From the NCBI RefSeq assembly GCF_029504655.1, contig NZ_JAQFIL010000001.1, positions 3,973,001 to 4,037,000 on the forward strand: a DNA stretch of 64,000 nucleotides, read 5' to 3'. Shown piece by piece: positions 17,763-24,597 of this stretch. Source of the DNA: Catalinimonas alkaloidigena (lineage in GTDB: Bacteria > Bacteroidota > Bacteroidia > Cytophagales > Cyclobacteriaceae). Positions within the stretch are counted from its first letter, which is position 1; each line of letters begins with the position of its first letter. The notes beneath the pieces are model-generated. The model made no database searches and was not told the DNA's origin. It saw only the letters and a list, made by a program, of their open reading frames with translations. The translations under genes and the position numbers were made by a program.

Positions 17763-18368
17763 CTAAGCTACTTCCATCCTGCGAAAGGTAAGGTTGATCC
17801 TGGCACGCTTTACCTTTTTTGTTTTGGGGAGCCTGTGCCACCAGTAAGTCTGGGTTGTACCTTTCATCTCCAGCAGGCTTCCATGCGCCAGTATGAGCGA
17901 TATCGTTTGCCTGCTTTCTTTATGTTTGAAAGCAAACTTTCTTGCCGCGCCCAGGCTCAGGGAAGCAATGCTGCTATCTTTGGCCAAAGCTTTCTCATCG
18001 TCACTATGCCAGGCCATACCCTCTTCTCCATCATGATACAGGTTGAGCAGACAGGAATTGTAGTTCGTATCACAATGTTTCTCTACCAACTGTTTGAGTT
18101 CCAACAGCTCTTCTGTCCATGCTAATGCCTGCTTGGTGGCGTTGGAGTAGGTATATGAATAATCCTCATCACCATACCAGGCTACCTTTCGTTTGGTAAC
18201 AATATGTTTTCCAAACATCACCGCCTCATCATATTTCCATGCAATACGATGCATCAGTTTTTCATAATAATTATCTGCCACTTCTGGTCGGATAATATTT
18301 CCATAGTAGTATACCTCACCATCGTAAGGCAGATGGTTGATGATTTCGTTCTGGCTAAATAAATTCAT
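17763..18368 (-). CDS. alkB: AlkB-family alpha-ketoglutarate-dependent dioxygenase
   Basis: 201 residues. Core motifs of AlkB/ALKBH2-3 type demethylases: YNSCLLNLYHDGEEGMAWHSDDE, with His 121 and Asp 123 as iron ligands, SLSLGAARKFAFKHK, GSLLEMKGTTQTYWWHRLP with the second iron His (178), and RARINLTFRR with the 2-oxoglutarate-binding arginines. The enzyme removes 1-methyladenine and 3-methylcytosine from nucleic acids by oxidative demethylation. The gene overlaps the Ada-type metal-binding gene by 14 bp, which in turn is 9 bp from the AraC-MGMT gene, so the three form an alkylation-repair operon and AlkB is the last gene. Confidence 0.92.
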   Translation of the reverse strand: MNLFSQNEIINHLPYDGEVYYYGNIIRPEVADNYYEKLMHRIAWKYDEAVMFGKHIVTKRKVAWYGDEDYSYTYSNATKQALAWTEELLELKQLVEKHCDTNYNSCLLNLYHDGEEGMAWHSDDEKALAKDSSIASLSLGAARKFAFKHKESRQTISLILAHGSLLEMKGTTQTYWWHRLPKTKKVKRARINLTFRRMEVA

Positions 18369-18600
18369 TTTTCCACGCTTGATAGGCTAATGACATACAA
18401 TGCGCGCAGGGTCGGAACCCATTCCGCACTGCTTCCTCTCTGCTGCCAAAAAATATACGGTTTTGTTTATGCATACGTTTACCGCTTTTGCAGTACAATT
18501 CACCAAAGATTTTTAGTTTATGATTACCAGCCCACTGAATAACTCCTGTGCTGATCATTTTTCTGAGCTCTCTATCACTTATATTACAATGCAGCCACAT
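18355..18600 (-). CDS. stand-alone Ada-type metal-binding protein
   Basis: 81 residues. It has the fold signature of the Ada N-terminal zinc domain: KLKIFGELYCKSGKRM (30-43), NRIFFGSREEAVRNGFRPCAHC (47-68). The FRPCxxC pair (Cys 65 and 68) is intact, but in the first half only Cys 37 is seen where E. coli Ada has CxxxC, with Lys at the second position. Thus it may bind metal or damaged DNA but may not accept a methyl group from phosphotriesters as Ada does. It overlaps alkB by 14 bp and follows the AraC-MGMT gene by 9 bp. It appears to be the missing N-terminal module of a split Ada protein. Confidence 0.82.
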   Translation of the reverse strand: MWLHCNISDRELRKMISTGVIQWAGNHKLKIFGELYCKSGKRMHKQNRIFFGSREEAVRNGFRPCAHCMSLAYQAWKNEFI

Positions 18601-18609
18601 GGTTACTCA

Positions 18610-19476
18610 TTATTCATCAATCAGCATTTGTTCTGCCTTTACTGCTTCCCAGCCAATCATCGCCGCTTTGCGCACACTCCCCCAATGATACTGCCCGAAC
18701 AATCCGCTGGACTGTATCACCCTGTGGCAGGGAATCAGATAAGCGACCGGATTATCACCTATTGCCGTACCTACCGCGCGTGATGCTTTGGGACGTTCTA
18801 TCTGACGGGCGATGCTTCCATAAGTAGCCAGTTGGCCACTGGGAATCCTGAGCAGCGTTTCCCAAACTTTGAGTTGGAAATCCGTACCTTTCAGGTGTAA
18901 CTTGATTTCATGGATTTTGTCCCAGTCATGGGTGAAGATCAGACGGATATTTTCCAGAACCGCATCCATTTGCTGAGTGTATACAGCGGCGGGAAATTTT
19001 GCTTTAAGCCCTTGTAAAGCAGCTCCTTCATCGTCTGCAAACGCAATGTGACAAACCCCTTTGGAAGTAGAAGCAATTAGCATTTTTCCGAATGGACTTT
19101 CCACATAGCTGTAATGGATGGATAAGTTTTCTCCTCCATTTTTAAATTCACCCGGCGTCATTCCTTCTATACGCACAAAGAGATCATGCAGTCGGCCGGA
19201 GCCGGACAAGCCACTTTCGTAGGCAGTATCAAAGAGGGAAGACTGCTGTTCCTTGAGTAGCTTTTTGGCATGTTTCAGCGTGATGAACTGCAAAAACTTC
19301 TTAGGACTTACACCTGCCCATTCGGTAAAAATTCTTTGGAAATGATACGGACTGAGATGCACATGCTCAGCAACTTCTTCTAAGGAAGGCTGCTCCTTAA
19401 AGTTTTGCTGAATATAAGCGATTGCCTCAGTGATGCGGTCAAAGTTCGTTGCTGCCTGTGTATTCATCTTGTTCAT
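18610..19476 (-). CDS. AraC-type DNA-binding domain fused to O6-methylguanine-DNA methyltransferase
   Basis: 288 residues. Residues about 14-112 form an AraC-type double helix-turn-helix (SLEEVAEHVHLSPYHFQRIF, then AYESGLSGSGRLHDLF). Residues about 118-283 form an Ada/Ogt methyltransferase: FQLKVWETLLRIPSGQLATYGSIA, RAVGTAIGDNP, and the active-site PCHRV with Cys 250. The protein transfers methyl groups from O6-methylguanine to its own cysteine and probably activates its operon. The N-terminal Ada zinc domain that senses phosphotriesters is not in this protein; it is encoded by the next gene. First gene of the repair operon, with alkB at the end. Confidence 0.92.
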   Translation of the reverse strand: MNKMNTQAATNFDRITEAIAYIQQNFKEQPSLEEVAEHVHLSPYHFQRIFTEWAGVSPKKFLQFITLKHAKKLLKEQQSSLFDTAYESGLSGSGRLHDLFVRIEGMTPGEFKNGGENLSIHYSYVESPFGKMLIASTSKGVCHIAFADDEGAALQGLKAKFPAAVYTQQMDAVLENIRLIFTHDWDKIHEIKLHLKGTDFQLKVWETLLRIPSGQLATYGSIARQIERPKASRAVGTAIGDNPVAYLIPCHRVIQSSGLFGQYHWGSVRKAAMIGWEAVKAEQMLIDE

Positions 19477-19621
19477 GGATCAGTAATAAAACAAAAGTAA
19501 CACACAATACAGCAGCTACCCACCCGAAATTTGCTAATGTTAATTAACTCACCTATACTAATTTCAAATTAAGTAAGGTGACACTATTAGTTTAAATCAT
19601 TGCTTTGTAGCAAGATACTCG

Positions 19622-19704
19622 CTTCAGTTTCTAACTGAAGTGACCAAATGAAGCAAAGTCTCAGACTTTGCCTTCATTCATAATTTCAGTCTTGAAGACT
19701 GAAA
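19622..19704. repeat. cluster of three short palindromes
   Basis: Three inverted repeats in series: CTTCAGT-TTCTA-ACTGAAG (19622-19640), GCAAAGTCT-C-AGACTTTGC (19653-19671, extended by flanking ATGAA/TTCAT), and TTTCAGTCTT-GA-AGACTGAAA (19684-19704). The stems are perfect or nearly so but not followed by T-runs. A similar cluster with different stems occurs at 59.1-59.6 kb. They resemble REP-like interspersed hairpins rather than terminators. Function unknown. Confidence 0.7.
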
Positions 19705-19873
19705 CCAGTTTTTAGTTTAATGTAAATAAGTCTTCATACTTAAAAATTACAAACGACCATCGTGGCGCGATCGCCGCCGATTGAAGATTGATGAATTTCT
19801 AATTATCAGGCATTTAATAAATTTTCATTGCAATTTCTATATCAATATAAGTTCGTCATGAGCTTTTATGGGG

Positions 19874-19910
19874 AAACAAAAAAAGTCCAGACCGGAAGGC
19901 CTGGACTTGC
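19874..19910 (-). terminator. intrinsic terminator for DUF4242 gene
   Basis: Stem AAGTCCAG / CTGGACTT (19883-19890, 19901-19908), strengthened by inner CC/GG pairs; on the minus strand it is followed by seven T. It lies just past the stop of the minus-strand gene at 19931. Confidence 0.8.
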
Positions 19911-19930
19911 TTAACAAAGTCATTGAGACA

Positions 19931-20317
19931 TTAATTGGTCTTCGCCACTGCAGTGGAAGGATCAATATTGGCTTTGATTTCCATGATATTTGTACATGGG
20001 AAACCACCTTTTTCCGCATGCTCTTTAATTAAGTCTTCATTTTGAGCTTTGTACACACAGTAAAATTTATCTTCAAGTACATAGCTATTGATCCACTCAA
20101 TGCCAGTCTCCATTTTATTGAGTACCTCACAGGATTTTTGAGAAGCTCCCTGCAAATCTGCCTGGCTCAGCGACCCTGCACCCGGTATATCACGCTCAAT
20201 AAGATAAGTTTTCATAGTAGTTGATTTTGATGTTTCCTGCTTTTCTTGTTGCTGGGCAAATGCCGCAGTACTTAAAAAAAATGATAAGATGATCGTAAGT
20301 GTCTGTAAAGTTCTCAT
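19931..20317 (-). CDS. exported DUF4242-domain protein
   Basis: 128 residues. Residues 1-21 form a cleavable signal peptide (ending AAFAQQQ). The mature part, from about residue 35, begins MKTYLIERDIPGAGSLS and continues INSYVLEDKFYCVYKAQNED and HAEKGGFPCTNIMEI, which fits the DUF4242 (SCO4226-type nickel-binding) ferredoxin-like fold. The protein probably acts in the periplasm and may bind a metal via His/Cys positions; no catalytic role is known. It lies 94 bp downstream of a regulator gene on the same strand that carries the same DUF4242 domain at its own N-terminus, so it is a likely target or partner. A terminator follows directly. Confidence 0.82.
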   Translation of the reverse strand: MRTLQTLTIILSFFLSTAAFAQQQEKQETSKSTTMKTYLIERDIPGAGSLSQADLQGASQKSCEVLNKMETGIEWINSYVLEDKFYCVYKAQNEDLIKEHAEKGGFPCTNIMEIKANIDPSTAVAKTN

Positions 20318-20411
20318 AATTGTTTTGAGTTTGATGATAACTCAAAGCTATGGGCTTTTTTACAACCAGGATGCTACAAATCAACCAATGAATTGTATAG
20401 ATCAACCGAAT

Positions 20412-21518
20412 TTAGCCTTCCAGTTTGAGGTATTCCAATGGCTTTAAACCAAACTTCTTCTGAAAGCATTTGGTAAAGTAAGAAGGGCTGTTAAAACCGG
20501 CATCGTAGGCTGTTTGAGAAATGTTGCCATCTGCTTTTTTGAGTAAACCCAGCGACTTGTTGAGCCGGTACTCCCGGAGCAGCACATTGGGAGCTAAGCC
20601 GGTTGCCGCGGTGGTTTTTCTGTATAGTTGAGAAGTACTTACATATAGCTGCCTAGACAAATCGCCAACATCAAAGTCAGGCTTGTTCCAGTTTTCTGAT
20701 AAGGAGCAAATAAGCCCATCCAGAAAATTTTCTTCTTCAAGAGAAACCACATGAATGTTCTTATCTGATAACAGCTTTTTTTTGTCTTCTTTGTGCAAGT
20801 TATGGACCAGATTAGAAAGCGTAATCTGTTTCCCCTGCCCCAGTAGGCATAAATGTCGGGCATAACGGATGCTTTCTCCAAATAGTTCATCGCTATTCGC
20901 TACCGGCACACCGGCGTGCAAGCCTATCCGAAAATGCAAAAGCTCGGCAGCAATATGTAAACGCTTTTGTATAGCCTGAGCACACTGAACCGCCTGTGAG
21001 GGCGTGATAAAAGAAACTACAAAGCCCTTGCCTTCCATTTCTATTTTCTGCCCCTCATATTCCTCAATTTGTTGGTGTATTATTTCATTTTGTAGTGAAA
21101 AGAGCTCATATGCTTTATCCTTACCCGATGTATGGGTCAGCAGTTTGAAATCCAGGTGATCAGTGACCAATAGCAAACGAAAAGCCGGATCACTATAAAA
21201 TGCCTGAATGTCAGATTTGCTCAATTCATCCAGGGACTCAGGATCTTGTAGCCTACCCAAAAAAGCAGACACCAGTTTACTGTTTACCTGCATTATTTTG
21301 TGAGGAATAAGTCCATGTGCCTCATCATGCATTTCTACTACCGATTCCTTATCCGGCGCCTCAATTAAACAAAATGCATGTCCACGATCCTTGTCAAACC
21401 AGAATGTCATACAATCACAATCAAACTGCTCCTGTATCGCTACATCCAGTTTGTGGGCTTCTACCACATCATCAATTACAGCTCCGGGTACAATATGAAG
21501 GTCCATGAAAAGCGGCAT
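20412..21518 (-). CDS. three-domain regulator: DUF4242, cyclase-like, AraC HTH
   Basis: 368 residues. Domain 1 (1-78) is DUF4242-like (MDLHIVPGAVIDDVVEAH, DCDCMTFWFDKDRGHAFCLIEAP, EMHDEAHGLIP). Domain 2 (about 113-245) resembles a class III nucleotide cyclase: LLVTDHLDF, EGKGFVVSFITPSQAVQCAQAIQKRL, FRIGLHAGVP and FGESIRYARHLC. The usual GDG turn, with its second metal Asp, reads GKG here (residues 163-165), while one possible Asp (120) remains; catalysis is therefore doubtful. Domain 3 (about 268-365) is an AraC-type DNA-binding domain (LYVSTSQLYRKT, then AYDAGFNSPSYFTKCFQKKFG). It is probably a DNA-binding regulator with a sensory N-terminus, controlling the adjacent exported DUF4242 gene. 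No transmembrane segment is seen. Confidence 0.8.
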   Translation of the reverse strand: MPLFMDLHIVPGAVIDDVVEAHKLDVAIQEQFDCDCMTFWFDKDRGHAFCLIEAPDKESVVEMHDEAHGLIPHKIMQVNSKLVSAFLGRLQDPESLDELSKSDIQAFYSDPAFRLLLVTDHLDFKLLTHTSGKDKAYELFSLQNEIIHQQIEEYEGQKIEMEGKGFVVSFITPSQAVQCAQAIQKRLHIAAELLHFRIGLHAGVPVANSDELFGESIRYARHLCLLGQGKQITLSNLVHNLHKEDKKKLLSDKNIHVVSLEEENFLDGLICSLSENWNKPDFDVGDLSRQLYVSTSQLYRKTTAATGLAPNVLLREYRLNKSLGLLKKADGNISQTAYDAGFNSPSYFTKCFQKKFGLKPLEYLKLEG

Positions 21519-21768
21519 GTGTATATCATTTGATGTCAGCTAATAATAAAATAAATCTATTTTTAGTTTTATAAAACAATTCATGCAGGAAATCACACAA
21601 ATCATTCATCTACCCACTCATTTACAGGCTTGAAATGACATATATTGCAAGCATGGGGAGGGTATTGAAAGCTATATTTGCTATATATTTTCAATCTCAA
21701 AGCTTTTTGTCCCGAAAAGTATTCAAATGCCCGGTATATATTACTTTGTAGGGTGCAGAGAGGCAAAC

Positions 21769-21852
21769 GAGTACTCATATGTCATTCTGCACGCTTACAA
21801 AGTCACATTTGAGTACCCATATGTCATTTTGCAGCCTTGCAAAGCGATATAT
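21769..21852. repeat. 42-bp direct repeat, two copies and a partial third
   Basis: GAGTACTCATATGTCATT at 21769 recurs as GAGTACCCATATGTCATT at 21811, each followed by T/CTGCA, a spacer and ACAAAG or GCAAAG. A degenerate third copy of the second half (TGTGCAGGCTTACAAAA) follows at about 21870. Copy differences show that the repeat is not recent. Confidence 0.55.
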
Positions 21853-22195
21853 TTTTGGTTGAGATGATTGTGCAGGCTTACAAAATGGCAAATAGCAACC
21901 TAAATTCCATGCTACGTACTCGCATAGTAACAAATGCTTATCCTTATGTCTACCTCTTGCTTCAGGTCTTTTAAATAGATACCGCCAAAGTATTGCGGTT
22001 GCCAAGAAGAAAAAAGAGGAGTTAGACAAACTGTTAGCCTTGTACAACATTCAATATACAATTGAGGTAATTATCAATAAAGATTTACATGGCAATCAAG
22101 AAATTGATACAAAACTGACGTTCTTGCGCAAACACTACCGTTAAATAGTATCTTAAATAAGCTCTCCACACCCTACCTTCATGCCCCATTTCTCT

Positions 22196-22203
22196 TATCT
22201 TTG
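22196..22203 (+). promoter_or_regulatory. putative -7 box TATCTTTG of helicase gene
   Basis: Exact match to the Bacteroidota -7 consensus TAnnTTTG, only 6 bp before the ATG at 22210. If used, the message would be leaderless or nearly so. No clear -33 TTTG was found, so confidence is low. Confidence 0.3.
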
Positions 22204-22209
22204 TAGGCT

Positions 22210-24147
22210 ATGGCACAATCAAGCGAAGAACTCAGAAAAGTATACGAGTTGCTGAAGTTGGAGAAAGCAGCAGACCTTGAATATTATCGTCAGAAGGTTT
22301 TGAACGCCTCGCTGGAGCAGCGTAAGAAAGAAGGCCTCTGCTGGTATCCGGTTACCCTCACCAGCCAGCGCTACAGTATGGGCGAAAAACTGATCATTAA
22401 GCTCAACCGCACTACTGAGATTAACCGGCCTCATGTGTTTCAGTCGGGAAAAATTGTCAGCCTCTTCGCCAATACCAATGACCATAAGCAGCCGCCCAGT
22501 GTGTCGGGCGTGGTGAATGACGTGCGCAGCAACCAGATGACTATTACGCTCAATGTGGATGAACTTCCTGACTGGATAAACTACGCTAACTTAGGTGTTG
22601 ACCTTCTATTTGACGAAATGGCTTACCGGGAAATGAACAAGGCACTTAAGAAAGTGATGGATGCCAAAAATGACGGTAGCCGACTGGCTGAACTCAGGGA
22701 GATTCTTCTGGGAAAACAGAACGCTGAATTTGACGAGAAGGAAGCCGAAAAAGTTCCGCGTTTAAATGACAGCCAGAATGCTGCCCTGCGAAAGGTAATG
22801 CAGGCTCGTGATGTAGCCATTATCCACGGTCCTCCCGGCACCGGCAAGACGACCAGCATGGTGCAGGCCATTATACAAACAGTGAAGCAGGAAGAGCGGG
22901 TGCTGGTTTGCGCCCCCAGTAATGCAGCAGTGGATTTACTCACAGAAAAACTAAGTGAAGAAGGGAAAAGAGTGGTACGGATAGGTCACCCTGCCAGGGT
23001 AACCGATGTGAACCTCAGCAAAACCATAGATGCCCAGATCGCCAATCATGATTATTACAAAGAACTTAAAAATCTACGCCGGAAAGCTGACGAATACCGC
23101 TCGCTGGGTTTTAAGTACAAACGTAAATATGGCAGAGCGGAGCGGGAGCAACGGCAACATCTGCTCCGGGAAGCTTCCCGGGCCAAGGAAGAAGCAGAAC
23201 AACTGGAGCACTACATCGTCGCTGATATCTTTACCAAAGCCGATGTGATCACTTCTACACTGGTGGGAGCTTCAGGGCAGTTGATGAAAGGTATGCGCTT
23301 TCGCACCGTCTTTATTGATGAAGCGGCCCAGGCACTGGAAGCTGCCAGTTGGATTCCCATCCTCAAAGCGGAGCGCGTCATATTCGCAGGAGACCACTTT
23401 CAGCTCCCTCCCACTGTAAAATCCTATGAAGCTGCCAGGCAGGGGCTGGGTGAAACCCTGATGGAAAAATGTATCAAGCGTCAACAGGAGATGGGCAAGC
23501 CGGTAGATAGTATGCTGCAGACGCAGTACCGCATGCATCAGCAGATCATGGATTTTTCTGGTCAGTATTTTTACAAAGGTGCCCTCAGGGCAGATGAAGG
23601 CGTAAGGCAACAGCTACTTTCACCAGACATACCCCCTATGACCTTTATTGATACTGCAGGTTGTGGCTATACCGAAAAAGTAGACCCCGAAACACTGAGT
23701 ACTTACAATGAGGAAGAAGCCCATCTGTTACTCAAACACCTGGCTGGTCTGGTAGAGCAATTAGGGATAGAACGTATGCATAAAGATGAATTAACCATAG
23801 GAGTTATTGCCCCTTATCGCGCCCAGACCAAAACCCTAACTGAGCAGTTTGAGTCTTTTGAAACGCTAAAAACTGTCAAAGACAATATCACCATTGATAC
23901 AGTGGATGCATTTCAGGGAAGGGAAAGAGATATCATTTACATCAGCTTAGTACGTTCCAATAGCAAGGGAGAAATAGGTTTCCTGGCAGATGAAAGACGG
24001 ATGAATGTAGCCATGACCCGTGCGAAGATGCGGCTGGTGATGATTGGCGACAGCGCTACCCTGGGAAGTAATACATTTTACAGTGAGATTCTGGATTACA
24101 TACATTCTATTGATGCCTACCAAAGTGCATTTGAGTTACTCTACTAG
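22210..24147 (+). CDS. superfamily 1B helicase, UPF1/SMUBP2 (DNA2/NAM7)-like
   Basis: 645 residues. Walker A HGPPGTGKTTS at about 206-216, Walker B DEAAQALE near 370, motif III GDHFQLPPT near 394, LQTQYRMH (motif IV region), and QGRERDIIYISLVRS near 568 with NVAMTRAKMRLVMIGD (motif VI). About 130 N-terminal residues form the beta-barrel-like 1B region typical of IGHMBP2/UPF1 helicases. The stretch 280-345 is a charged coiled-coil (stalk) insert. These proteins unwind RNA or DNA 5' to 3'; the bacterial role is not well defined. Monocistronic, ended by the hairpin at 24220. Confidence 0.92.
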   Translation: MAQSSEELRKVYELLKLEKAADLEYYRQKVLNASLEQRKKEGLCWYPVTLTSQRYSMGEKLIIKLNRTTEINRPHVFQSGKIVSLFANTNDHKQPPSVSGVVNDVRSNQMTITLNVDELPDWINYANLGVDLLFDEMAYREMNKALKKVMDAKNDGSRLAELREILLGKQNAEFDEKEAEKVPRLNDSQNAALRKVMQARDVAIIHGPPGTGKTTSMVQAIIQTVKQEERVLVCAPSNAAVDLLTEKLSEEGKRVVRIGHPARVTDVNLSKTIDAQIANHDYYKELKNLRRKADEYRSLGFKYKRKYGRAEREQRQHLLREASRAKEEAEQLEHYIVADIFTKADVITSTLVGASGQLMKGMRFRTVFIDEAAQALEAASWIPILKAERVIFAGDHFQLPPTVKSYEAARQGLGETLMEKCIKRQQEMGKPVDSMLQTQYRMHQQIMDFSGQYFYKGALRADEGVRQQLLSPDIPPMTFIDTAGCGYTEKVDPETLSTYNEEEAHLLLKHLAGLVEQLGIERMHKDELTIGVIAPYRAQTKTLTEQFESFETLKTVKDNITIDTVDAFQGRERDIIYISLVRSNSKGEIGFLADERRMNVAMTRAKMRLVMIGDSATLGSNTFYSEILDYIHSIDAYQSAFELLY

Positions 24148-24219
24148 GGTGCAAGTGGAGCAGTATTGCTGTCCATCCCTGCACATCTAATGTACGTTAA
24201 TGAACACTATCTAAAGAAA

Positions 24220-24256
24220 AAATCCCCCTAAAAATACGATTTAGGGGGATTTTAAT
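24220..24256 (+). terminator. intrinsic terminator of helicase gene
   Basis: Perfect 13-bp stem AAATCCCCCTAAA / TTTAGGGGGATTT (24220-24232, 24240-24252) with 7-nt loop, then TTTAATAG. About 70 bp after the helicase stop codon. Confidence 0.85.
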
Positions 24257-24336
24257 AGTTGGCACGGCAGTTGGCTTAAATACTGTGAAACAACATTAAC
24301 CTTTTAAAACAATATTAACCCAAAATTTGAATAGCC

Positions 24337-24525
24337 ATGACAACTGTTATCAACATTAACCCAAATTTATTTATAGATGTAGAAGGTGCTTTCATTACTA
24401 CTTCTAAAGCTCCTGTTCCGCTAGCTGAAGTAAGTATGAAACGAGATGTAACCCCCATTTCCCAGATCAAAGTCGGCAAGTTTCGCCGCTTGTTCAACCG
24501 TCACATCACAGCTTTCAGACGTTAA
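24337..24525 (+). CDS. 62-residue orphan protein with basic C-terminus
   Basis: 62 residues, not recognised. The N-terminal half is hydrophobic-acidic (TTVININPNLFIDVEGAF), the C-terminal third is strongly basic (KVGKFRRLFNRHITAFRR). The ATG follows a 5' region with repeated AACATTAACC-like words. A strong terminator begins 34 bp after the stop, and another closes the upstream helicase gene, so this ORF is the only coding content between two terminators. That supports a real transcript. No signal peptide, Cys or zinc motif is present. Possible roles (nucleic-acid binding peptide or peptide precursor) are speculation. Confidence 0.55.
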   Translation: MTTVININPNLFIDVEGAFITTSKAPVPLAEVSMKRDVTPISQIKVGKFRRLFNRHITAFRR

Positions 24526-24558
24526 TCTACCTTTCTATTCAAAAGCTAGTGAATTTCA

Positions 24559-24596
24559 GGCAATTTTCCGAATGATCCGGAAAATTGCCTTTTTTA
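24559..24596 (+). terminator. intrinsic terminator after small orphan gene
   Basis: 12-bp stem GGCAATTTTCCG / CGGAAAATTGCC (24559-24570, 24578-24589) followed by a run of six T. The minus strand has no T-run here, so it serves the plus-strand small gene. Confidence 0.85.
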
Positions 24597-24597
24597 T

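Larger units (their letters stand above)
19477..19930. other. intergenic region with three short hairpins and a terminator
   Basis: About 450 bp. It carries three back-to-back inverted repeats at 19622-19704 and, near 19883-19908, the terminator of the DUF4242 gene. The rest is AT-rich with no coding signal. A promoter for the repair operon should lie close to 19477. Confidence 0.6.
21519..22209. other. 690-bp intergenic region with short direct repeats and gene remnants
   Basis: It holds a 42-bp repeat unit (21769-21852) and, from 21896 to 22144, a frame without ATG whose last 60 codons read like protein (AKKKKEELDKLLALYNIQY, then TFLRKHYR). An overlapping frame ending at 21972-21974 also reads protein-like (NSMLRTRIVTNAYPYVYLLL). 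Together they suggest a frameshifted, decayed gene. The identity of the original gene is not recognised. Confidence 0.45.

Noticed and set aside
21775..22050. 91-codon minus-strand ORF
   Set aside because: It overlaps the 42-bp repeats and the remnant on the plus strand, and its composition is not protein-like.
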